DNA of 28,125 nt from Deltaproteobacteria bacterium (lineage in GTDB: Bacteria > Desulfobacterota > Desulfobacteria > Desulfobacterales > JAFDFH01): the NCBI GenBank assembly GCA_019309945.1, contig JAFDFH010000009.1:1-28125 (forward strand), read 5' to 3'. The notes below the pieces were generated by a model. It ran no database searches and was not told where the DNA came from. It saw only the letters and a program-made list of their open reading frames with translations. Positions 7,085-14,804 of the stretch are shown piece after piece. Position numbers and translations under genes: made by a program. Position 1 is the stretch's first letter. The number at the start of each line of letters is the position of its first letter.

Positions 7085-8518
7085 ATGAAATACAAAGTTT
7101 TGATCATGCGGTGCGAAGAATATGATCCGGATAAGATAGCGAACATCATCAAAGCGGGCATGGAAGAACTGGAAGTTAAACCTTCGGGCAGGATTCTTTT
7201 AAAACCCAATGTGGTTTTGGCACACCCGGAAGTGTTTGCTCACGCCTTTACCCGTAAAGAGTTTCTGGACGGAGTAATTTCAGCCACGAAATCCAGAGCC
7301 GTCGATGTCAAAGAAATTGCTGTCGGAGAACGATCAGGTATCACGATTCCGACGCGGTACAATTTTAAGAACGCGGGCTACATTGAAATTATAAAGAAGC
7401 ATAAGATCAAAACTTATTATTTTGATGAAGTCAAACAGGTTCCCATCCGTCTCAAACGAGCGGAGAGGCTCCGGGACAGTATATTTGTGCCGAAGCCGGT
7501 TGCACAAGCTGACTTTCTGATCAACCTGCCCAAATTTAAAGCCCACCCCTGGTGCAGGCTCACCCTGAGTCTCAAGAACTTTATCGGAATCCAGGATGAC
7601 CGGCACAGGCTCGTGGATCACAACAGCTTCCTTGAACATAAAATTGCCGACCTTCAGGAGATCATCCAGCCAAAATTTATCGCGATCGATGCCATTGAAG
7701 CCGGGCAGAAAATGATGCTTACACCGACGCCTTTTCACATGGGTGCCATCGTTATGGGAATAAATTCGTGCGCCGTAGACACGGTCGGCTGCCATATGGT
7801 TCATGTGGATCCCAAAGATATCATCCACCTTCGGTATTCGTCTGAAAGGGGGTTTGGACCGATGAATCTTGATGAAATTGAGGTTTCAGGTGATTTTTCG
7901 ATCGAAGCGGTTCAGGAAAGAACCAAGGATTTCGAATTCTGCTTGGAACACATTGACAGTCACTTTGGGGAAAATAGTAATTTAAGCTGTACCGTAGGAA
8001 CTTTTCCCGAAGAACATTCTCCTGATTACTGTTGGGGCGGTTGCCCCGGTGCCTTGCAGGAGGCGATGCATATATTCAAGGGCTTTTATCCGCACGTAAA
8101 CGAGGAAATGAAAAAGATTCGTTACGTGGTCGGGAAAGTGGAAGAACCTATTAAAATCGAAACGGATGAGAAAGTCATCTTTGCGGGCGATTGCACCGCT
8201 TGGGAAGGAACAATCGACGGTAAGGATGTCAAGATTGAAAGCAGGTATAAAACCACGCGGGAGGTAGATGAAAAACAAACCCAATCCAATGATATGCTTT
8301 TAAAAACGGCCAAGACGCTCTGGACCTGCTTTAAAAGCAGAAAATCGCGATATCTCCGTGCCAAGGGCTGCCCCATCTCTGTCGGGGATCATGTGCATTA
8401 TGTGTCATCGCTCGGAAAAATCAGTAATGTTAATTTCGACCATCGACTGCTCATTCCGGTCAATATTGCCTACTGGCGCATGCGCATTAATCGATTCTGG
8501 AACCGTTTCTTGGGCTGA
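7085..8518 (+). CDS. DUF362 family protein with cysteine-containing C-terminal extension, 477 aa
   Basis: The start is ATG 7085 (GAGG 5 nt upstream); the in-frame ATG at 7040 adds 15 atypical residues. Residues about 30-270 are a DUF362 domain: RILLKPNVVL, FLINLPKFKAHPWCRLTLSLKNFIG and later MGINSCAVDTVGCHMV. DUF362 proteins are poorly characterised, and many carry ferredoxin domains. This one has no CxxCxxCxxxC ferredoxin motif. Its roughly 200-residue C-terminal part instead has scattered conserved-looking cysteines: CWGGCPGALQEA, FAGDCTAWEG and KGCPISVGDHV. These could bind a metal or cluster. There are no membrane segments. The gene stands alone with long spacers on both sides. The reaction is unknown. 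Confidence 0.82.
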   Translation: MKYKVLIMRCEEYDPDKIANIIKAGMEELEVKPSGRILLKPNVVLAHPEVFAHAFTRKEFLDGVISATKSRAVDVKEIAVGERSGITIPTRYNFKNAGYIEIIKKHKIKTYYFDEVKQVPIRLKRAERLRDSIFVPKPVAQADFLINLPKFKAHPWCRLTLSLKNFIGIQDDRHRLVDHNSFLEHKIADLQEIIQPKFIAIDAIEAGQKMMLTPTPFHMGAIVMGINSCAVDTVGCHMVHVDPKDIIHLRYSSERGFGPMNLDEIEVSGDFSIEAVQERTKDFEFCLEHIDSHFGENSNLSCTVGTFPEEHSPDYCWGGCPGALQEAMHIFKGFYPHVNEEMKKIRYVVGKVEEPIKIETDEKVIFAGDCTAWEGTIDGKDVKIESRYKTTREVDEKQTQSNDMLLKTAKTLWTCFKSRKSRYLRAKGCPISVGDHVHYVSSLGKISNVNFDHRLLIPVNIAYWRMRINRFWNRFLG

Positions 8519-8674
8519 AACATACGCCGGCGATCTTGCTGCAGGACTATTCAGTTTCAAACCTGAGGATCAGCGACTGATCGAACGGGCAATGGGTAGG
8601 AAAATAGCCAAGCAATCAACTGCTTCTGACTTCCCCTCTTTTTGTTCAGCCTTGTTAATAATTTTAAAAAAAAC
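8519..8674. other. Spacer with a possible coding remnant
   Basis: The plus-strand frame after the DUF362 stop reads YAGDLAAGLFSFKPEDQRLI and continues with an AMGRKIAK-like stretch. It looks protein-like but has no start or ribosome site of its own, and it is out of frame with DUF362. It may be a leftover of a lost C-terminus or gene. Nothing else is seen here. Confidence 0.3.
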
Positions 8675-8703
8675 TTGACATCTATGACGCAGTGCATCAT
8701 ATT
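8675..8703 (+). promoter_or_regulatory. Sigma-70-like promoter of the PhaR-like gene
   Basis: TTGACA (8675-8680), a 17-nt spacer, then CATATT (8698-8703). Palindrome 1 (8684-8700) fills the spacer and palindrome 2 (8714-8728) covers the probable start site, so a repressor bound there would block transcription. Confidence 0.65.
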
Positions 8704-8728
8704 TAGGCAAAAATAACGCAGTGCGTTA
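8684..8728. promoter_or_regulatory. Tandem palindromic operator sites
   Basis: Site 1 (8684-8700) ATGACGCAGTGCATCAT is a near-perfect palindrome around G8692. Site 2 (8714-8728) TAACGCAGTGCGTTA is perfect around G8721. Their centres are 29 bp apart, close to three helical turns. A further half-site, TGCGTTA, lies at 8746-8752. The shared core CGCAGTGC recalls the TGC/GCA-rich targets reported for PhaR proteins, so autoregulation by the downstream gene product is the simplest model (inference). Confidence 0.6.
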
Positions 8729-8784
8729 TAAAACGTTTGCGGGTGTGCGTTAAAATTTATTAATGTTTAAGGAGGGATTTATCG

Positions 8785-8823
8785 ATGGCTCATTCAAAAA
8801 CCACACTTGGCTGGATGAAGTGA
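8785..8823 (+). CDS. 12-codon leader ORF with strong ribosome site
   Basis: GGAGGG (8771-8776) lies 8 nt before ATG 8785. The frame reads MAHSKTTLGWMK and stops at TGA 8821-8823, 30 nt before the PhaR-like start. It may be a translated leader, or the surviving 5' end of a gene truncated by a nonsense change. No stem-loop attenuator is obvious. Confidence 0.35.
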   Translation: MAHSKTTLGWMK

Positions 8824-8853
8824 TTAAAAGGGTTAAGTATAAGGGAGGAAATG

Positions 8854-9423
8854 ATGCACAAGATTAAAAAATATGCCAATCGTAAGCTTTATGACACCAC
8901 CGAGAAGAAATATATATCGCTTGACCAGCTTGCCGCGTTGATTAAGGCGGGTGAGGAGATATCGATTGTGGATAACCGAAGCGGCGAAGACATAACGTCA
9001 GCGATTGTTTCACAGCTCTTAGCCAGGGACAAAAAAGAAGACGATACCGAGGTGCCATCGAGTATTTTGATCCAACTGCTTCGAAGAGGTGGAGGAACCG
9101 TTGTCGACTACGCGAAGAAGTACGCGACCATTTTTCAGAGCGCCATGACCATGGCTGAGGACGAGATCGATAAACTGGTGAGCCTGATGGTTAAGGACGA
9201 GGAACTCTCGGAATCCGAAGGCAGCCGACTAAAAAAAGAAATTTCGAATTATGGGGAAAATTTAAGAAAGTGGATTGTTGATAATATTGATCAACGGATC
9301 AGGGAAGTCCTGAACATGATGAACCTGGCGACCAAGGAACAGGTCATTGAGCTCACAGCCAAAATCGACGCGTTGAAAAAACAGGTCGTGAAATTGGAAA
9401 AAGGCGGGCAGAAAAAACCCTGA
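8854..9423 (+). CDS. phaR: PhaR-like polyhydroxyalkanoate synthesis regulator, 189 aa
   Basis: Residues 2-65 match the PHB/PHA accumulation regulator DNA-binding domain: IKKYANRKLYDTTEKKYISL, then LIKAGEEISIVDNRSGEDIT and a SQLL segment. In the known family this domain binds promoter DNA and also polyhydroxyalkanoate granules, releasing phasin and synthase genes when polymer is present. Residues 80-189 are mostly helical and heptad-rich (a likely coiled coil ending LTAKIDALKKQVVKLEKG) in place of the usual PHB_acc repeat. GGGAGG is 5 nt before ATG 8854; ATG 8851 is only 2 nt away. No PHA synthase or phasin gene is in the window. The ammonia-lyase gene follows after 45 nt and may be co-transcribed. 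Confidence 0.82.
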   Translation: MHKIKKYANRKLYDTTEKKYISLDQLAALIKAGEEISIVDNRSGEDITSAIVSQLLARDKKEDDTEVPSSILIQLLRRGGGTVVDYAKKYATIFQSAMTMAEDEIDKLVSLMVKDEELSESEGSRLKKEISNYGENLRKWIVDNIDQRIREVLNMMNLATKEQVIELTAKIDALKKQVVKLEKGGQKKP

Positions 9424-9468
9424 GGCCAGGCTCAAAGGACGGTGAAATGTGATGAGGAGAAAGGGCGC

Positions 9469-11031
9469 ATGCAAACGAAAGGACGACGGGGGACCAAAGC
9501 GATCCTGATAGGCCAAGATGATCTGAGCATCGGAGATCTGGTGACGATCGCGAGGCATAGTGCCAAAGTCCGTCTTGCCAAAACTGCCCAAGATCGTATT
9601 CATCGCGCCCGGGCCTTGATTGAAAAGTGGGTCCAGGAGGGAAAAATTATTTATGGAATTACAACCGGCTTTGGGGCCTTGAGTGATGTAAACATTTCAA
9701 AAAAGGACCTCGGGCGTCTTCAGAAGAATATTCTCATGAGCCATGCGGCGGGTGTCGGGGATCCCCTTGGCGAAGAAATCGTTCGCGCCATTATGGTAAT
9801 CCGCATCAATGACCTTTCAAAGGGCTATTCCGGGATTCGCTATGAAACGATACAACATCTCCTGGGCCTGCTGAATGGCGGGGTTTGTCCGGTAGTCCCG
9901 GAGAAGGGGTCTGTGGGGGCCAGTGGTGATCTTGCTCCCACGGCACATCTTGGCCTTGTTTTAATCGGACAGGGTGAGGCGTTTTACCGGGCCAAGCGGA
10001 TGTCCGGGAAGAAAGCCCTGGCAGCGATCGGTCTGTCCCCACTGAGGTTCGAAGCCGGAGAGGGACTTGCCCTGATTAATGGGACGCAGGTGATGACCGC
10101 CATTGCCGCTTTAGTGATCCATGATGCTGTCAGACTTTCGAAAATGGCTGACATCGCCTGTGCCATGAGCCTGGAAGTATTGATGGGATCCGGTGCAGAA
10201 TTTGACCCGCGAATCCACCGGGTCCGTCCCCATCAAGGTCAATCGGCCGCAGCCGACAACATGCTCCGGATTACGAAAAACAGCGAAATCATACATTCAC
10301 ACGAGCATTGTTCTCGAATTCAAGATGCATATACACTCCGGTGTTCACCCCAAATTCACGGTGCCAGTAAAGACGCCCTCACCCATGTAAAACATATAGT
10401 GGAAACCGAAATCAATTCTACAACAACCAACCCGCTGGTATTTCCGGAAACTGAAGATTTTCTCCTGGGGGGCAATTTTCACGGACAACCCATTGCGCTG
10501 GCCACAGACTATCTTGCAATGGCTATCGCCGAGCTGGGGAACGTTTCCGAAAGGCGCGTCGAACGTCTGGTTAATCCCCAGTTAAGCGAACTCCCCGCTT
10601 TTCTTGTTCGAAAAGGAGGGTTGAATTCAGGGTACATGATCGCCCAATACACGGCTGCGGCCCTGGTATCGGAAAACAAGGTGCTTTGTCATCCTGCCAG
10701 TATAGACTCGATCCCGACCTCTGCCAACAAAGAAGACCACGTGAGCATGGGAACGATTTCCGCACGCAAATGCAGATCAATTTTGGACAACACCGAATAT
10801 GTCATCGCGGTCGAACTCCTTTGTGCCGCCCAGGCCATGGATCTTCTTCCTCAGAGCACCTCATATGAATCCGGCGAGGGCACCCGGGAGGCTTACAAAG
10901 CCATTCGTGAAAAAATCTCTTTTCTGGACAAGGACCGGATACTTTCAGGGGATATCGAAACCATGGTTGCCCTTCTCCGAAATGAAGAGATTGTCAGACG
11001 GGTAGAGGGAGCCGTAGGAGAACTTAAATAG
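9469..11031 (+). CDS. hutH: Histidine ammonia-lyase family (MIO enzyme), 520 aa
   Basis: The protein matches the aromatic amino acid lyase family along its whole length. The MIO cofactor triad Ala-Ser-Gly (151-153) sits in GSVGASGDLAPTAHLGL. Tyr62 of YGITTGFG is the catalytic tyrosine. MSHAAGVGDPL carries the Ser-His pair typical of histidine rather than phenylalanine or tyrosine lyases. GGLNSGYMIAQYTAAALVSE and HPASIDSIPTSANKEDHVSM are also HutH-like. The product would deaminate histidine to urocanate in the cytoplasm. However, no hutU, hutI or hutG is nearby and it follows a PhaR-like gene, so the substrate is not certain. ATG 9469 (GAGGAG upstream) is preferred over GTG 9442. The TAG stop spans the junction with a 141-bp repeat element. 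Confidence 0.88.
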   Translation: MQTKGRRGTKAILIGQDDLSIGDLVTIARHSAKVRLAKTAQDRIHRARALIEKWVQEGKIIYGITTGFGALSDVNISKKDLGRLQKNILMSHAAGVGDPLGEEIVRAIMVIRINDLSKGYSGIRYETIQHLLGLLNGGVCPVVPEKGSVGASGDLAPTAHLGLVLIGQGEAFYRAKRMSGKKALAAIGLSPLRFEAGEGLALINGTQVMTAIAALVIHDAVRLSKMADIACAMSLEVLMGSGAEFDPRIHRVRPHQGQSAAADNMLRITKNSEIIHSHEHCSRIQDAYTLRCSPQIHGASKDALTHVKHIVETEINSTTTNPLVFPETEDFLLGGNFHGQPIALATDYLAMAIAELGNVSERRVERLVNPQLSELPAFLVRKGGLNSGYMIAQYTAAALVSENKVLCHPASIDSIPTSANKEDHVSMGTISARKCRSILDNTEYVIAVELLCAAQAMDLLPQSTSYESGEGTREAYKAIREKISFLDKDRILSGDIETMVALLRNEEIVRRVEGAVGELK

Positions 11032-11171
11032 TGTCCATCCAGAAACGGTCTTTTTGTCCGATCTCTGCGTTATGCTCAAAATTTTATCCTCGGAATATCA
11101 ACTATATACCTGCGGTAAAATTTTTCGCAGGCCTTGATCTCGAACAAAAATCCTCGTTTCTGGACGGACAC
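11031..11171 (+). mobile_element. 141-bp MITE-like element, family A, copy 2
   Basis: Same length and orientation as copies 1 and 3, about 97% identical. Its left flank TA (11029-11030) plus its first G form the TAG stop of the ammonia-lyase gene. The right flank is GTAAGG, so the TA is not directly repeated. Frame 1 of the element (starting GTG) is open through all 47 codons and into the small membrane protein. Confidence 0.85.
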
Positions 11172-11189
11172 GTAAGGAATGATTTGAAA

Positions 11190-11345
11190 ATGATAAAAGA
11201 CCTGTTTATAAAAAGAATCCCACGTATCATCAAAGCTTTGCTGGTTATCACTGTTTGCATTGTGGGATTTATCTTCGAATTTATTATCGAACTTCCTTTT
11301 TATCTCATTGTTGTTTTGAATGAACGATTTAGAAGAAAAGCTTAG
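11190..11345 (+). CDS. Small membrane protein, 51 aa
   Basis: The preferred ATG has AAGGA 11 nt upstream. The 51-residue product has a basic N-terminus (MIKDLFIKRIPR), a hydrophobic stretch of about 27 residues (ALLVITVCIVGFIFEFIIEL and onward) and a basic end (NERFRRKA). This suits one long or two short membrane helices in the inner membrane. I recognise no family. The same frame is open upstream through the whole 141-bp element to a GTG that overlaps the ammonia-lyase stop, so a 104-aa fused product is possible. Confidence 0.55.
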   Translation: MIKDLFIKRIPRIIKALLVITVCIVGFIFEFIIELPFYLIVVLNERFRRKA

Positions 11346-11366
11346 CGCCGCCATGCCGGTTAAAGC

Positions 11367-12842
11367 TTATTCCGGGGCCAGTGGCAGGTGAAGTTCAAAG
11401 ACGGCCCCTTTGTTTGGTTCGGAATAAACATGGATGTCCCCTTCATGGTCTTTTACAATTCCATATGTTGTAGAGAGGCCTAAGCCGGTCCCTTTACCGA
11501 TTGCTTTGGTTGTAAAGAATGGGTCAAAGCACTTTTCTTTAACTTCTTTTTCCATGCCCTGGCCTGTGTCGGAGATCATAACAATGACGTTATTTTCGTC
11601 TACTTTGGCCTCAATCCGCAACACGCCCCCATTTGGCATGGCGTCCCGAGCATTCGTACAAAGATTCATCAAAGCCTGCGAAAGTTCTGATGGCCGCCCA
11701 ATGATAGAAATTGATTCGGGGACATTGATATGAATATCGATATTCTTATCAAAAGAAATTTTAATTAGTTGGTGCGTCTCTCGAATCAGTTCGGACAGGT
11801 TGAATCTTTTAAATTCTTTAATTAATTCTTTGCGGGAAAACTGCATCAGATCTTCAACCAGTTGGGCACCCTTTTTTACGGCTGATTCGATCCTTCCCGT
11901 ATTCGTATCTACTTCGGCGTTACTATCAGAATTCATTTGAATGAGTTGATTATTGACATGAATTGCATTGAGGATGTTTCTGAAATTGTGAGCAACACCG
12001 CTGGCGATAGTACCTATGGCCTCCATTTTACGGGCATGCTGGACCTGTAATTCCAGAAGCTTGCGTTCGGTTACATCCGTTATCAAGATTATAACAGTGG
12101 ATCCATCCCCCTTTACCGGTAAATAGCGTATGGTTACCCGTCTGTCCTTGAGTTTCAGGGGCGTATCATGGCCGATCTCAAAAGGTCCGCCTTCGCCGGA
12201 TTTTAACAGGGCTTTGATTCTTGAACACTCATTTTTTTCAAATAAATCAAAAGGATATGAAAATAATAGCTTTTCTTCCGGCAAGCCAAAGAGGGAAACA
12301 GCGGCCGAATTCGCATAGACAATCCTGTGGGAAAAAATTTCCAAAATACCTTCGGCCATACTTTCCAGCATGGTTTCCAGGTGCCGATTTCGTGAGAGCA
12401 ACTCGCTGGTCATTCGTCGGGGATCGACGGCCTCAAGACCCATAATCGATTTTGGTATGGTATCTCTGGGGGCATGGTATGATTCTTTAACTGCCGCCAG
12501 AACGTTTTTCTTCAAAACGTCGAAAGGTCCTTTAGCAATACAAACATTGGCGCCAATTTCAATGCAGTCCAGATTCAATTCTAAAACTGCTGCTGAAATG
12601 ACGACCACGTAACAATTTTTCAAGTCCTCCATTTTACGAACGATCTGACACAGCTTGCGACCGTCGAGTTTGGGCATGATGAGGTCAATAAACATGATGT
12701 CCGGTTTGAAGGAGGTGAGCATGCTCAACGCAATAAAGCCGTCTTCAGCGGTTTTAACATCATGACCTTCCCGGTTTAATAGATTTATCATGAACTTCAA
12801 CATGACGGGATTATCATCGACCACGAGAATTTTTTTCTTCAT
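11367..12842 (-). CDS. Receiver-PAS-histidine kinase signalling protein, 491 aa
   Basis: Domains in order: a receiver (1-120) with the phosphoacceptor Asp53 in FIDLIMPKLDG and Lys104; a PAS domain (about 160-270) with YANSAAVSLFGLPEEKL; a HisKA helix with His285 in GTIASGVAHNFRNILNAIH; and an HATPase with NARDAMPNGG, DTGQGM and a GKGTGLGLS lid. There are no membrane segments, so it is cytoplasmic. The front receiver suggests that it is itself a target of another kinase, or passes phosphate within the protein. ATG 12842 has AAGGA 8 nt upstream; an in-frame ATG at 12896 adds 18 atypical residues. It ends 21 nt from the convergent small membrane gene. No partner regulator is adjacent. Confidence 0.92.
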   Translation of the reverse strand: MKKKILVVDDNPVMLKFMINLLNREGHDVKTAEDGFIALSMLTSFKPDIMFIDLIMPKLDGRKLCQIVRKMEDLKNCYVVVISAAVLELNLDCIEIGANVCIAKGPFDVLKKNVLAAVKESYHAPRDTIPKSIMGLEAVDPRRMTSELLSRNRHLETMLESMAEGILEIFSHRIVYANSAAVSLFGLPEEKLLFSYPFDLFEKNECSRIKALLKSGEGGPFEIGHDTPLKLKDRRVTIRYLPVKGDGSTVIILITDVTERKLLELQVQHARKMEAIGTIASGVAHNFRNILNAIHVNNQLIQMNSDSNAEVDTNTGRIESAVKKGAQLVEDLMQFSRKELIKEFKRFNLSELIRETHQLIKISFDKNIDIHINVPESISIIGRPSELSQALMNLCTNARDAMPNGGVLRIEAKVDENNVIVMISDTGQGMEKEVKEKCFDPFFTTKAIGKGTGLGLSTTYGIVKDHEGDIHVYSEPNKGAVFELHLPLAPE

Positions 12843-12920
12843 GACAGGCGTCCTTTTACATGAGGCCAACGGGTTGTTCTTAAGAGCCGGAGCCAAAGTG
12901 ATCCATTGTGCGGCGATTCT

Positions 12921-13409
12921 TTATTTGAACCGCTTTTCTATATATTTCATCAAACCGCCGCTTTGAACAAGTTCCTGCATAAAAGAAGGAATAGGGAGTG
13001 TTGAAAAGGACCTGTCGGTTTCAATGAGAACAAGGTCTCCTTTATCAAAGTCAACGGAAAGCCTGTCACCGCTCTTAAATATGTCCACCGCGTCGCATTC
13101 AAGTATCGGAAGACCCATATTAAATGCATTCCTGTAGAAGATTCTCGCAAAACTCTTTGCAATAACACAGGATATCCCTACTGTTTTTATGGCAATGGGG
13201 GCATGTTCCCTTGAGGATCCACATCCAAAGTTTTTGCCCCCCACGATGATATCGCCCTGCGTGATTGTGTCGGCAAAGTTTGGATCGGCGTCTTCCATGC
13301 AGTGTTTGGCGAGCTCATTCGGGTCAGTGGTATTTAGATACCTGGCAGGGATGATAAGATCGGTGTCGATATCATCGCCGAACTTCCATACAGTTCCAAT
13401 TATTTTCAT
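12921..13409 (-). CDS. leuD: 3-isopropylmalate dehydratase small subunit, 162 aa
   Basis: The swivelling small subunit of isopropylmalate isomerase in leucine synthesis. KFGDDIDTDLIIPARYL opens the protein, and GCGSSREHA (62-70) carries the substrate-binding loop of the aconitase family. At 162 residues it is the short type found with the 420-residue LeuC, as in archaea and many anaerobes, rather than the roughly 200-residue enterobacterial form. It follows leuC by 13 nt and is surely translated from the same message. The short-type pair can be hard to tell from homoaconitase or methylcitramalate subunits by sequence alone. Confidence 0.93.
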   Translation of the reverse strand: MKIIGTVWKFGDDIDTDLIIPARYLNTTDPNELAKHCMEDADPNFADTITQGDIIVGGKNFGCGSSREHAPIAIKTVGISCVIAKSFARIFYRNAFNMGLPILECDAVDIFKSGDRLSVDFDKGDLVLIETDRSFSTLPIPSFMQELVQSGGLMKYIEKRFK

Positions 13410-13422
13410 TTCTTGTTTCCCT

Positions 13423-14685
13423 TCAATTCAGCTCATTCGGTCCGCCAATCCTTCCCAGGATTGAAGATGCCGCCGCAACCGCAGGATTGGAAAGATAAAC
13501 CTCGCTTTCCGGGTGTCCCATACGGCCGACGAAATTTCGGTTGGTTGTCGCAATGGCCCGTTCGCCCTTTGCAAGAACGCCCATGTGTCCTCCAAGGCAG
13601 GGTCCACAGGTCGGCGGACTGATAATCGCTCCGGCATCGAGGAAGATATCAAACAGTCCCTCTGTTAAGGCCGATCGGTAAACATACGGCGTGGCCGGTA
13701 TGATGATGAGGCGGATTCCTTTGGTGACCTTCTTACCTTTAAGGACAGTTGCAGCCGTGCGTAAATCCTCTATTCTCCCGTTTGTGCATGACCCGATAAC
13801 AACCTGATCAATCGCAATTTTTCCGACCTCACTGATCCCTCTGGTGTTTTCGGGGAGATGGGGAAATGCGACCTGGGGTTCTATATTGCTGACATCATAT
13901 TTCCGGATATCTTTATAATCTGAATCGTTATCACTTTGGAAGAATTCATATTTTCGTACGGCGCGCGTTGAAACATATTCTTCGGTGACCGCATCCGGTT
14001 CGATGATCCCGTTTTTTGCACCCGCTTCTATGGCCATATTGGCCATGGTCAGTCGGCCGGCCATGCCCAGGTTCCTTATAGCCGGACCGGAGAATTCCAG
14101 GGCTTTGTAGAGAGCCCCATCAACACCGATATCCCCGATGGTATACAAAATAAGATCCTTGCCCTCCACCCACGGATTGAGCTCGCCGTTATAGATGAGT
14201 TTAATGGTTTCGGGCACCTTAAGCCATACTTCGCCCGTTATCATTGCAGCTGCCAGGTCCGTACTTCCCACGCCGGTTGCAAAAGCGCCAAGACCGCCAT
14301 ATGTGCAGGTGTGACTGTCGGCGCCGATAACGAGATCGCCCGGCAGAACAATACCTTTTTCCGGAAGGAGTACATGTTCGATGCCCATATCGCCGGCATC
14401 AAAGAAATACAGAAGATCTTGCTCGAGGGCAAAATCCCGCAGTGTTTTTGCCTGCATGGCGGATTTAATGTCTTTGTTGGGCACAAAATGATCCGGGATC
14501 AAAACCACTCTGCTCTTGTCAAAAACGACTTGTGCGCCACTTTTATAAAATTGTTCGATCGCAAGAGGCGCGGTTATATCATTTCCAAGGGCGATATCAA
14601 TCCTTGCATTTATTAAGTCCCCCGGCCTTACCCGGTCGAGACCGGCATGACGGGCCAGAATTTTTTCCGTTATGGTCATCCCCAT
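13423..14685 (-). CDS. leuC: 3-isopropylmalate dehydratase large subunit, 420 aa
   Basis: This subunit carries the [4Fe-4S] cluster that isomerises 2-isopropylmalate to 3-isopropylmalate. The cluster cysteines are Cys300 (GSCTNGRIEDL), Cys360 and Cys363 (PPTCGPCLGGHMG). DSHTCTYGGLGAFATGVGST (123-142) and the RNFVGRMGH end are standard. Length 420 marks the short, archaeal-like type. AGGAG lies 8 nt before ATG 14685. It heads a leuC-leuD pair; leuA and leuB are not in the window. The neighbour upstream, lepA, ends 119 nt away on the same strand. Confidence 0.95.
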   Translation of the reverse strand: MGMTITEKILARHAGLDRVRPGDLINARIDIALGNDITAPLAIEQFYKSGAQVVFDKSRVVLIPDHFVPNKDIKSAMQAKTLRDFALEQDLLYFFDAGDMGIEHVLLPEKGIVLPGDLVIGADSHTCTYGGLGAFATGVGSTDLAAAMITGEVWLKVPETIKLIYNGELNPWVEGKDLILYTIGDIGVDGALYKALEFSGPAIRNLGMAGRLTMANMAIEAGAKNGIIEPDAVTEEYVSTRAVRKYEFFQSDNDSDYKDIRKYDVSNIEPQVAFPHLPENTRGISEVGKIAIDQVVIGSCTNGRIEDLRTAATVLKGKKVTKGIRLIIIPATPYVYRSALTEGLFDIFLDAGAIISPPTCGPCLGGHMGVLAKGERAIATTNRNFVGRMGHPESEVYLSNPAVAAASSILGRIGGPNELN

Positions 14686-14804
14686 TATGCATTCTCCTAA
14701 ATCGATTTTGGGTTTATGATAGAAAAACCATCTAAAATTCGTATGCTTTGGTAGTCAGACGTAAAGATATTTTTATCACTCGTTGTGCCTCAAGGGCATG
14801 ATGG

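Noticed and set aside
8358..8678. 106-codon plus-strand open frame overlapping the DUF362 gene
   Set aside because: Most of it is an out-of-frame shadow of DUF362. Only a short tail looks protein-like, and it is noted as a possible remnant.
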